Source of the DNA: Halosolutus amylolyticus
Lineage (GTDB): Archaea > Halobacteriota > Halobacteria > Halobacteriales > Natrialbaceae
Length of the DNA stretch: 64,000 nucleotides
Direction: 5' to 3'
Assembly: GCF_023566055.1 (NCBI RefSeq)
Contig: NZ_JALIQP010000001.1
Location: 546,059 to 610,058 of the forward strand
Shown: positions 55,463 through 63,138 of the stretch, piece after piece
Numbering within the stretch: the first letter of the stretch is position 1
How the letters are laid out: each line of letters begins with the position of its first letter
Notes under the pieces: generated by a model
The model's input: the letters and a program-made list of their open reading frames with translations, nothing else
Database searches by the model: none
What the model was told of the DNA's origin: nothing
Made by a program: the position numbers and the translations under genes

Positions 55463-56347
55463 TTATCCCTTCATCGTTTGCTTGAGGGCGGAATTCGCGG
55501 CGGCTCGCATTTGCCATAGCGGGGGAATCGCCAAGTCGTCCCGGTCAAGTATCCCATCTCTCTCGCCCTTGTCGGGGTGTTTTACCCGGTTGACTATCTC
55601 GCGCCACGATCCGACGTCCTCTACGGTCATCCCTGTGCTTTCGGCTATGATTTGATCCTTCTCGTTATATTCGGGTAAGAGTGTGTTCTCGCAAACGTAG
55701 TAGAAGTTCGCCGCAGCGGTCCAGAGATCCGACGACAGCGCATCGTCGTACATATGTAGCGCGACGCGGATATCGGCCTCCGCGTCCGATTCAATCCGTT
55801 TCGAGCGGTACTCCCGGACGTTTCGATAGACGGATGCCACGTCTCCTACGATCTCGACTTCCTCGGGGATCTCGTTCCTTCCAAGTAGCGCTATCGCAAA
55901 GTTACCTGGAGAGAGTTGAGACTGGTATTCCAGCGCGCCCTTCTTTGACGTGTACGCTCCGGACACAACTTGACCGGGACTCTGTGAAAAGAAAACTGGG
56001 TCGTCCGTGCATAAATTGAGAGAAATCAACAGGTCGAAGATATCAGCATGATCTCGTAGAGGTGGTTCCAGCGTTTCCAGTGACTGATCAGAAACGATCC
56101 ACCAGTGACGCTCCGGATGGTCCACAGACTCCTCCACACGTATCTCGCGCTCACTGGTGACCGTTCGTCGGCCGTGGTAGGCCTGCTCGTTGACCCACAA
56201 GTCAATCGATTGGTTCTGTCGGAATTCTATGTCGCTCCCGTCGTTCCGGATCGATTTGACCTTGTTTGCTTTCTCGTCAACCCGTGATTGATTTCCCGTC
56301 CGGATCTGACTCAAGGGCCGAAGATAAGATGGAACGTACGTAGCCAT
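55463..56347 (-). CDS. Hypothetical protein with HEPN-like C-terminal segment
   Basis: A 294-residue protein. Residues 190-290 contain A-A-A-N-F-Y-Y-V-C-E-N-T-L-L and W-R-E-I-V-N-R-V-K-H-P-D-K-G, which has the R-x(n)-K-H-P look of HEPN-type tetratricopeptide-free helical bundles (a weak match). The N-terminal 150 residues are beta-rich with R-H-W-W-I-V-S-D. It may be a response or sensor protein of the accessory region. Confidence in any function is low. Confidence 0.6.
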   Translation of the reverse strand: MATYVPSYLRPLSQIRTGNQSRVDEKANKVKSIRNDGSDIEFRQNQSIDLWVNEQAYHGRRTVTSEREIRVEESVDHPERHWWIVSDQSLETLEPPLRDHADIFDLLISLNLCTDDPVFFSQSPGQVVSGAYTSKKGALEYQSQLSPGNFAIALLGRNEIPEEVEIVGDVASVYRNVREYRSKRIESDAEADIRVALHMYDDALSSDLWTAAANFYYVCENTLLPEYNEKDQIIAESTGMTVEDVGSWREIVNRVKHPDKGERDGILDRDDLAIPPLWQMRAAANSALKQTMKG

Positions 56348-56443
56348 CTCGTCAAAATACTCTGTCGTCTCATAATAGCACTAGCGGCACTATTCTCGCT
56401 GAACGCCGGTACACTTCCCCTTCTAAGTCGCCCATCTTCCAAT

Positions 56444-56548
56444 ATGACTCTGGAAGAATCGGTTCGAGAACTAGAGGAGCGTCTTGACCTCAGCCAGAGC
56501 GAGGGGATTGAGGAGACCGGCCGAATGGTCGCTCAACTCCAGGATTAA
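56444..56548 (+). CDS. Possible 34-residue coiled-coil peptide
   Basis: The ATG at 56444 opens a short frame T-L-E-E-S-V-R-E-L-E-E-R-L-D-L-S-Q-S with a heptad-like pattern. No good TATA box is seen. It could be a chance frame or the remnant of a larger gene. Confidence 0.3.
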   Translation: MTLEESVRELEERLDLSQSEGIEETGRMVAQLQD

Positions 56549-56583
56549 ACACCCAGCAGTCAGCTCATCAACTGACCCGAATA

Positions 56584-57177
56584 TCAGAAGTCAGTTGGTG
56601 GAAGGAGATCACAAAGAACTGGAGCTTGTTCAAGGAGTGCGTCAAAGAGCGGTTTAGTGTGTCGATATAATGCGTGATGTTCGTCGACCGTATAGGCGGA
56701 TTCTTCGTTGTGTGATTGGGTGAGGAAGCCATTGTCGAATAGCGGTGTGAGCGTAGCGTCCAGTGCTGCATCGGTGCGTCCCGACTCGATTTCGAGTGTG
56801 TGGCGAGTAAACTGCGTACGGAAATCACGGGTGCAGCAGCCTAACACGTGGGCGCGTCGATCAGTGAATAACTCGTTTAACGCAGTACGATGGGTCCGTG
56901 TCCAGTAGTCATCGAGTCTAACGTAGGTTCGGACGATCGGTGAAAGATCGTTAAGAGTTCCGTTGGCGTGCACGATGCCGAGATCGTTGAGTGCATGGTG
57001 GTCCTGGGTGTCAAGAGACTCACCCAGTGGGTGAAGGACGGTTTGGAGTGCATCATGATACCGCGACGTGAGAAACTCACCAGCGACAACATGCGCGTTT
57101 CCGATGTACCGGGTTGGATGGATTGCTTCGTGATGATCGGGATTACGGTGATCAACGTGAGTTCGTGGATAAGTCAT
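56584..57177 (-). CDS. Hypothetical protein, second gene of the wHTH operon
   Basis: A 197-residue His-rich protein (P-R-T-H-V-D-H-R-N-P-D-H-H-E-A-I-H) with C-C-T-R-D-F-R-T-Q-F near 114 and no known motif. It starts five bases after the stop of the winged-helix gene and so is co-transcribed with it. Such wHTH-plus-unknown pairs recur on haloarchaeal plasmids and proviruses. Confidence 0.6.
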   Translation of the reverse strand: MTYPRTHVDHRNPDHHEAIHPTRYIGNAHVVAGEFLTSRYHDALQTVLHPLGESLDTQDHHALNDLGIVHANGTLNDLSPIVRTYVRLDDYWTRTHRTALNELFTDRRAHVLGCCTRDFRTQFTRHTLEIESGRTDAALDATLTPLFDNGFLTQSHNEESAYTVDEHHALYRHTKPLFDALLEQAPVLCDLLPPTDF

Positions 57178-57182
57178 AGTCT

Positions 57183-57821
57183 CTAGAAGAGTTCGTCAAG
57201 GGAGCGTCCGTCTTCTATGTCTTTGTTCAGGGTGCTCGGATCAGTTGGTGCTGCGTCTGCGTAGATCGGTCTTTCAAGTCCCTTCGAAACCAAGTTACTG
57301 TAATCTAATTCGTCCGGTTCACTGTAATCGAATACCTTTTTGACCAGTTCTGGTAGTTCTGGACGAGGCGCTGTTTCGTGCCGTTGGGCTGTCTCTGATT
57401 TTTGCGTTGCATCGTGAATGGCGCGCAGGATCGGAAGTCCGTGCAGGTAGTTGTACTCCGAGAGGAGTCGTACGCCAAACTCAGTAGGGCCCCAGAAATC
57501 AGCGGGAAGATCTCTTTGTCCCTCGTTTTGCTGGTAATGATATTTCTCAAGTATTCTGTGATCGGCGAGATCATTGAGTTGGTCGCTAATCGTAGATCGA
57601 CTCTTCGGAAGATAATAATCAAACTCGGTGACGGAAACCAAGTGGTCCGGATGACCAATAATCAGTTGGATGATGTCGTGGCGAGTCTCTTGTGACAGAT
57701 ACTGCCAAATCGATTCAATTGCGTCGTATGGGTCTGTCGGATCGACATCGAATACCTCCTCGACGTGAACGTCCCCATCTGTACTATTTTGATCAGATGA
57801 TTCGGTAAAGTTACGGCCCAT
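57183..57821 (-). CDS. Winged-helix (ArsR-like) transcriptional regulator
   Basis: A 212-residue protein from the ATG at 57821. Q-Y-L-S-Q-E-T-R-H-D-I-I-Q-L-I-I-G-H-P, then L-P-K-S-R-S-T-I-S-D-Q-L-N-D-L-A-D-H-R-I (recognition helix and wing), gives a clear winged HTH near residues 35-95. The rest is charged. It probably controls its own operon with the downstream 197-residue gene. Confidence 0.75.
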   Translation of the reverse strand: MGRNFTESSDQNSTDGDVHVEEVFDVDPTDPYDAIESIWQYLSQETRHDIIQLIIGHPDHLVSVTEFDYYLPKSRSTISDQLNDLADHRILEKYHYQQNEGQRDLPADFWGPTEFGVRLLSEYNYLHGLPILRAIHDATQKSETAQRHETAPRPELPELVKKVFDYSEPDELDYSNLVSKGLERPIYADAAPTDPSTLNKDIEDGRSLDELF

Positions 57822-58011
57822 ACATGAAATACGAGATAACCGATTGTCAGTTTTACGTCGGATATTATCGAAATAACCGTCATGGTTGGCTATTCTCCCC
57901 TCAGATCTCAAGCAAACCGCGCTCAGATTCAGCACTACGGAGGCGACCAGTGCTGTCAATGGCTCTGATTCGGCCCGTATGCTTATTGTGGTAGGTTCTA
58001 ACATATCAGGC

Positions 58012-58284
58012 ATGGGTAAGCGGAGAACCAACGGCAATAGCGGGGAACGAAAAACTGGAGACGACACTAACTCAGACGTATTTACGCCCGATGACATCGA
58101 AAAGTTGGTAGAGAACATGGCCAATCGTTCGACGTCGAAGAAGGGTTCAAATGCCGGTGGTACGTCGAGAGAGAAATATACCTGCAAGTGCTGTGGGACA
58201 AGAGTGGATTCAGGAGTACACAAGTGTAGCCGCTGTATCGAAGCGAGATGCGCTTACGGCGAGAAGAAATGCAGATTCTTTTGA
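58012..58284 (+). CDS. 90-residue Cys-rich zinc-ribbon protein
   Basis: Basic, Ser/Thr/Asn-rich N-terminus (M-G-K-R-R-T-N-G-N) and a Cys-rich end: Y-T-C-K-C-C-G-T-R-V, H-K-C-S-R-C-I-E-A-R-C, K-K-C-R-F-F. The start at 58012 has a CTTATTG box about 25-31 bases upstream. Convergent with the recombinase gene, ending eight bases before it. May be a nucleic-acid-binding accessory protein of the element. Confidence 0.6.
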   Translation: MGKRRTNGNSGERKTGDDTNSDVFTPDDIEKLVENMANRSTSKKGSNAGGTSREKYTCKCCGTRVDSGVHKCSRCIEARCAYGEKKCRFF

Positions 58285-58292
58285 TATCCGGT

Positions 58293-59330
58293 TCAATGAC
58301 GTCGGAATCTCGTTGATGGGTGATCCTCCAAGTACCGTCGTCGCTGCTCCATCTTTGTTTCTTCACTTCTCTTGTCGTAATGTATGTCGAGTACTTTCGA
58401 GCTAACATTCATCCGGTTGCTCACGACTTCAGTCGGGACATTTTGAGTAAGATGGTAGGTGATGGATCCTCGACGGATCGCGTGAGGTGCGACAGACGAT
58501 GGACAAAGGCTTGCTGACTTCCGGTTATCGTTCAGTGCTTCGCACTCGTCGAGATCACGTCCATGAGGGCAGTACCCGGTGTAGACGCACGGACGTGTCC
58601 ATCGGTATACCGTCATTCTCATTGTGTTTTTGTGAGCTCGACCATGGGTTGTTGCCAAAAGAGGTTCTCGACCCTCATCGTCACGGGAGTTAGGACGTTG
58701 ATGATAGAGCCAGTCGTCGAGAATTTCGCATGTTTCTGGATCCAATGCGACGAGGCGTTCTCCTTGTTCTTTATTTTTCAGTGGAGTGGATTCTCGATGA
58801 CGGATCTCAAGGTACCGGTCGTCCGATTGGTAGTCCTCCACATCTAATGCGTGAGCTGCCCCAACCCGCATTCCAGTTGTCCACAAAAGGCGAATTAGTA
58901 CGTGGCCAAATGAGGCGTATTCGAACCGGTAGAGGTAATCCAGGAGTTCATGTGCTACGTCTTCGGTGAGAATATCGTTGCTCTGGTTATCGCCTCGATT
59001 GAGTTTGGGAGAAAGTACCTTCTCGTGTAGATTAGCGGGTACTGCGTCAATCGATTCGCAGAATTTGATAAATACGCGTAGCGTGTCCATCTGGGTTTTC
59101 ACTGTAACGATATTTAGTTCGCCTTCTTTACGCCGCCAGATCTTGTATTCGTGTAGCTGTCGTCCCGTTAGTGTATTCAGGTCGGTGATGTCTTCCTCTT
59201 CGCACCAACGCAGAAAATGCCCAATACGATATTTGTGGGCTTGAAGCGTATTTGCGGTTACCTCTGCCCGTCGCTCGTCAAGATATATTTTGAACGCCTT
59301 CGTCGGGTGGATTGGCTCTAATTCGGTCAT
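58293..59330 (-). CDS. Tyrosine recombinase/integrase
   Basis: A 345-residue phage-type integrase. The N-terminal SAM-like core-binding domain spans about 10-100 and the catalytic domain 115-340. Catalytic residues: Arg in T-T-G-M-R-V-G-A, His-x-x-Arg in P-H-A-I-R-R-G-S and Tyr in L-D-I-H-Y-D-K-R. A Cys-containing insert (Y-C-P-H-G-R-D-L-D-E-C) is common in haloarchaeal XerC/D-like integrases. It could integrate the surrounding element; no tRNA att site is next to it. Confidence 0.9.
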   Translation of the reverse strand: MTELEPIHPTKAFKIYLDERRAEVTANTLQAHKYRIGHFLRWCEEEDITDLNTLTGRQLHEYKIWRRKEGELNIVTVKTQMDTLRVFIKFCESIDAVPANLHEKVLSPKLNRGDNQSNDILTEDVAHELLDYLYRFEYASFGHVLIRLLWTTGMRVGAAHALDVEDYQSDDRYLEIRHRESTPLKNKEQGERLVALDPETCEILDDWLYHQRPNSRDDEGREPLLATTHGRAHKNTMRMTVYRWTRPCVYTGYCPHGRDLDECEALNDNRKSASLCPSSVAPHAIRRGSITYHLTQNVPTEVVSNRMNVSSKVLDIHYDKRSEETKMEQRRRYLEDHPSTRFRRH

Positions 59331-59420
59331 AAAGTATGCCCGTGGACGGGTATTCCTCCCACCGCTCCAGACACTATAATTCTATCAGCAGCTTATAGCA
59401 GCGAAATCGTGAACGGGTAG

Positions 59421-59930
59421 TCACTCGAAGAGAGACGATGACGTGTCGAACCCGATGGGTCGTTCCCCCTCCCAGTTGACGGCGCGGATCGCATCCTGAA
59501 GCGATTTGATTCTTTGCTCAACGACATCAAGCGGATGCGTGTCGATGAATTGCGCTCGCTCGTGAGCGACGACCGTCGAGCCGTCGTTCACTTGCAGGTG
59601 TACCGGACCGAGGTCATGATGAGTGTCGTCTTGGTGCCAGCCGACCAGCAAGCTTCGATCCGGTTCAATCCAGTTGATCCAGTAGTGCTCATACGGATCG
59701 CTCGTTCGCAATTGAAACCCGATTTCGACGCGAGCAGCCGTTACTGGATAGTCGTCATCGCCGAGAAACTGGCGCGGATTCACGTCGCCAACGACACGAT
59801 ACGGGCCAGCTTCGCGCGGCTCAGCGCGCCGTCGTCGAACGTTGTCACAGTCAGCACTGAGCCGTTGTTGGATACGGTCGTGGAGCCGTTTGCTCTGCAG
59901 GTTCGCCCGGTTAGCGAGAAATACAACCAT
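59421..59930 (-). CDS. TumE-like putative toxin of an HTH/toxin pair
   Basis: A 169-residue protein. The middle Y-W-I-N-W-I-E-P-D-R-S-L-L-V-G-W-H-Q-D-D-T-H-H-D-L resembles the His-rich core of TumE-type (DUF6516) putative toxins, followed by D-L-G-P-V-H-L-Q. The start codon overlaps the stop of the upstream HTH gene (TAATG), so they are translated together. Toxicity is inferred from this layout only. Confidence 0.62.
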   Translation of the reverse strand: MVVFLANRANLQSKRLHDRIQQRLSADCDNVRRRRAEPREAGPYRVVGDVNPRQFLGDDDYPVTAARVEIGFQLRTSDPYEHYWINWIEPDRSLLVGWHQDDTHHDLGPVHLQVNDGSTVVAHERAQFIDTHPLDVVEQRIKSLQDAIRAVNWEGERPIGFDTSSSLFE

Positions 59931-60469
59931 TAGGCGAACGTCGAACGCGAGTCAGTTCGGGACGAGGAGAGTTCGACGACGTCCCCGTACAGTTGGAGGG
60001 CGTGCTTTACAAGTCCGAGTTCCGTGTTGATCGCTTCCCAAGTAGCGATCACGTTGCGATGCTCTCTGAGCTCTTCAGCCGACAACTCATCCGTAGCGAG
60101 TTGCTCTCGGAACTCCGTGAGCGATCCAACGTTGTACTCCGCCGCGAGTTCCTCTTGCTCCGCTTTCAGCTTCGTGAGCTGGCTTTCTAACTCCTCGCGC
60201 GAGTGCTCCTCAATCAAGTCTGTCACTTCGTCGAAGAGCATCCGGACCGGATTCAGATCGTACGCCTTCGTACCATCGATGGTCGTCTCGATGACCCAGT
60301 CGTCGCTCTCCAACCGCTGGAGTTCGTCGTCTGCCGTTGCGCGCGAAACCGCTGCGCGGTCCGCAATCTCCTGTACTGGCGTTGGCTCGTCCAGTAACTC
60401 TACGACATGTCGAACGCGCTCACGCCCACTCATGCTGTCCGTCCACGATCTCTGGGTCGAGTCAGCCAT
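59930..60469 (-). CDS. HTH-domain putative antitoxin/regulator
   Basis: A 179-residue protein from the ATG at 60469 (an upstream extension is less likely). V-Q-E-I-A-D-R-A-A-V-S-R-A-T-A-D-D-E-L (about 36-54) is an HTH. A helical, charged stretch (S-R-E-E-L-E-S-Q-L-T-K-L-K-A-E-Q-E-E-L-A) follows, probably a coiled coil. I recall haloarchaeal pairs of this HTH type with the TumE-like partner. It would autorepress the operon and neutralise the partner (inference). Confidence 0.68.
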   Translation of the reverse strand: MADSTQRSWTDSMSGRERVRHVVELLDEPTPVQEIADRAAVSRATADDELQRLESDDWVIETTIDGTKAYDLNPVRMLFDEVTDLIEEHSREELESQLTKLKAEQEELAAEYNVGSLTEFREQLATDELSAEELREHRNVIATWEAINTELGLVKHALQLYGDVVELSSSRTDSRSTFA

Positions 60470-60729
60470 CGTACTGGCACTTACACCGGTCGGCTCAAAT
60501 AATTTGGCTCTGTTCAAATATACAAACAGCGCCAATAGCGAGGCTCGGCATCTCTTACTGGAGAGAAGATTCGTACGGTGGTGATTGCGTACGGACTAGG
60601 AGTCGATAGTGGAGACTGGATCGCGTATCCTGTTTAACTTCGTCTGTATGGTCAGCGCTTTCCGTCAGATACTGAACCAACGATCTTCTCCCACAACTCC
60701 ATTCGTACTCACACTCATTGTGCTGTCAA

Positions 60730-60752
60730 GACCCCAGAAGCGCTTCTGGGTC
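60730..60752. terminator. Near-perfect 23-base palindrome
   Basis: GACCCCAGAAGC pairs with GCTTCTGGGTC with one extra C. A strong stem with almost no loop, placed upstream of the gene at 60840. It could be a terminator of a lost gene or a protein-binding site. Confidence 0.4.
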
Positions 60753-60810
60753 TCTGAGATCCCCCCAACGGCAGGTCGAGCAGCGAGAAGCAGTTGAATC
60801 CTAGGGCGGA

Positions 60811-60817
60811 TTTATTG
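60811..60817 (+). promoter_or_regulatory. TATA box of the PLD-ATPase gene
   Basis: TTTATTG lies 23-29 bases upstream of the ATG at 60840, so the transcript should be nearly leaderless. This supports the start. Confidence 0.65.
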
Positions 60818-60839
60818 CCAACTAGTTGTACTGTAGTGT

Positions 60840-63122
60840 ATGGATGAACTTACGGCGAACATCTCATTTGACAGGTTCGTCGACATGCCGGAATTCTACG
60901 GGTCAGGCGCGGCAACGTATCGCCTGGCGATGGTGAAGGAACGCAGTGACTTCCTTGACCTGTTCGAAGGCGCACGCCACGTTGACGCAGTAACCTACGC
61001 GGAAACCCCTGAGTTAATGGTGGAGATGCTGACCGAGCACGAGATTGGCTCCTTAGACGTTCTCATCGGAAATGCTGACGATTACGCTGACCGAGTCAAC
61101 GAGGTTTCGACGGCGCGCTCACTCGTGCAACTTCGCCAAGATGGCCGGCTCACGGTTCGGCTGAAGAATCAGAAAACCGTCCACTCGAAGATCTACCGGA
61201 TAGTGATGCCAGACGACACGGTAAGGCTCGTCCACGGCTCCGCAAACCTCTCACGGAACTCCTGGGAATACCACACGAACCAGATCTCAGTCTTCACAAC
61301 CGATGTAGGAACCGAGTTAGATGAGGAGTTTAAGAGATTCATCGACCAGTATCGGGAAACGTACAGCGACCAGACGCTGCTTGACGGACTCGTTGAAGCG
61401 CTTGAAGAGGCTGATTCACCCGAAGAACGGGAAAACCGCATTGAATACTGGGTCGGAGTCGGTGATCTCGACGTGAGTGACACAGCCGCCCTGAATCAGG
61501 ACGCTGTAGAAGATCTAAAAGACGTCGCGGACCGAGTCACTGCGGTCGTTGATGACCCCGAAGAGGCCGACGAGACGGTCGCGTTCATCGAGGAACCCGA
61601 GAACGCCGACCGAACCATCGTCGAGCCCGAGGAATCAACAAGCGAGGACGAAACAACCGAGACCGAGGACAGTGACGAGTCACCGGATTTCGGACTTGTT
61701 GAATCCGATCACGAAACGAACCTCACGGACACACTCGATCGTCCACGAGTTAAAGCACCTGATGAGAAAATCCGGATGGGGACGAGCAAAGTCGACAAGG
61801 CCACAGCTGATGAGTTCGGGGTCAGCCTCCGTGACCGCGGCGCGACCGTTGAGGATCACAGCATCACTGCACCGCTGAGCGCGTATAACAACCAGGTGAA
61901 GGAATCTACAGCCATCCCGACGATGTCTATCCTGCCAGAGGCAGAGCAAGTCGTGATCGGCGAAGACGACGAAATGATCCTGGTTGCTACTGACGAACCA
62001 ACGCCTGAAGTCCTGAACCACTGTCTCGAAACGATCGAAGACTACATCGAGACTGTCGAGAACCACGGCTACACGCAGTCAGAAACAGCGGTAATGGCTC
62101 AGATGTACGAAGCGTTCCTTTACGGGTTCTGGGCTCCGTTCGCAAACCAGTACGCTGAGGCACTCTCCTCGCCGTCACGGACACTGGATAACGTTCTCCA
62201 ACACCTCTATATCGAAGGGAAAAGCGACGCCGGGAAAGACAAACTCACCGAATACATCCTTCGACTCATCTCCGATAACACGGTCATCTCCGGCGTGGAC
62301 GCGGACGATGTCGGAGTCGGTGAGATCCGCGGCATCCGCGAATGGGACACGTGCTTCCCGTACGCCATTATCGACGCCGAAAAACGCAAAATCCAGAACT
62401 GGAGTCCGATCCGGAACTACTGGGGAGACTGGACACCGACCAGCGTTGACCAGCCGTGCTTGATCTTCACGACGAACGACGCGCTACCCAAATCGGAGTT
62501 TCGGAACCGGATGAAGATCCTGAGTATGGACGTCTCGTTCCCATCGAACCCAGAAGACCCGGGATTCCAAGAAGCACAAGAAGACCTCGCGGCTGTACTA
62601 GAGCGACAGAACCCGATCTTTAGTTACGTTGCTCGACGGATGCTCACCGAGCAACCATGGACCGACGGTACCGGCACGATCGAAGACGTGCGCCGTATCA
62701 TCCGGGACTTCTACGAGGAAGCCGACCGAGACCAACCGGAGTACTTCCCCGCTGACGAACCAGCCGAGAAAACGTACGACACGGGCCGGATAAAATGGCA
62801 GCGCGACATCCAGGGCGGCCGCGTCTCCTTCGAGCCCGAACCCAGTGCGATCACCGCTGACTTCGACCGAGAAGAATACGAAGTATACGACTACGAGAAG
62901 CGCCTCCCAAAACGATTCATGTCCGATAAATCCGGATCCAGCGTCTACATCGGAGCCCCAGACGAGTTCGCAGAGTGGATCGGGTACCCGGTTGAGGAAC
63001 TGTTGAACGGTGGTGCTGCCGAAACAGGCGGGGTTTCTCAGTTAGTAGATGAAGAAGGAGACCATGAGGACGAGATTAGTACTGAATCTAGTGGCATCTT
63101 CGCGCGGTTGCTCGGGAGATGA
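60840..63122 (+). CDS. Phospholipase-D-like nuclease fused to a P-loop (SF3-like) ATPase
   Basis: A 760-residue protein. The N-terminal domain (1-180) has a single HKD-type motif, T-V-H-S-K-I-Y-R-I near residue 115 and G-S-A-N-L-S near 134, as in one-motif PLD nucleases that dimerise to form one active site. An acidic, Glu/Thr-rich linker follows (about 235-290). The C-terminal half (about 440-610) has a Walker A-like E-G-K-S-D-A-G-K-D-K-L, an acidic strand Y-A-I-I-D-A-E, and C-L-I-F-T-T-N-D then R-N-R-M as sensor/Arg-finger elements, resembling SF3/D5-type helicases. A nuclease driven by a DNA or NTP-sensing motor is plausible (inference). It is convergent with the methyltransferase, 16 bases apart. 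Confidence 0.72.
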   Translation: MDELTANISFDRFVDMPEFYGSGAATYRLAMVKERSDFLDLFEGARHVDAVTYAETPELMVEMLTEHEIGSLDVLIGNADDYADRVNEVSTARSLVQLRQDGRLTVRLKNQKTVHSKIYRIVMPDDTVRLVHGSANLSRNSWEYHTNQISVFTTDVGTELDEEFKRFIDQYRETYSDQTLLDGLVEALEEADSPEERENRIEYWVGVGDLDVSDTAALNQDAVEDLKDVADRVTAVVDDPEEADETVAFIEEPENADRTIVEPEESTSEDETTETEDSDESPDFGLVESDHETNLTDTLDRPRVKAPDEKIRMGTSKVDKATADEFGVSLRDRGATVEDHSITAPLSAYNNQVKESTAIPTMSILPEAEQVVIGEDDEMILVATDEPTPEVLNHCLETIEDYIETVENHGYTQSETAVMAQMYEAFLYGFWAPFANQYAEALSSPSRTLDNVLQHLYIEGKSDAGKDKLTEYILRLISDNTVISGVDADDVGVGEIRGIREWDTCFPYAIIDAEKRKIQNWSPIRNYWGDWTPTSVDQPCLIFTTNDALPKSEFRNRMKILSMDVSFPSNPEDPGFQEAQEDLAAVLERQNPIFSYVARRMLTEQPWTDGTGTIEDVRRIIRDFYEEADRDQPEYFPADEPAEKTYDTGRIKWQRDIQGGRVSFEPEPSAITADFDREEYEVYDYEKRLPKRFMSDKSGSSVYIGAPDEFAEWIGYPVEELLNGGAAETGGVSQLVDEEGDHEDEISTESSGIFARLLGR

Positions 63123-63138
63123 CCCTCATTTGAGTTGC

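Larger units (their letters stand above)
60470..60839. other. 370-base gene-free spacer with hairpin and promoter
   Basis: Contains a near-perfect palindrome at 60730-60752 and the TATA box at 60811 of the PLD-ATPase gene. The short frames inside are not supported. Confidence 0.5.

Noticed and set aside
58487..58969. Small plus-strand frames inside the recombinase gene
   Set aside because: They are antisense to a well-supported integrase and show no domain.
60609..60797. A 62-residue frame between the HTH gene and the PLD-ATPase gene
   Set aside because: It has no TATA-linked start and contains the palindrome at 60730; the composition is not protein-like.
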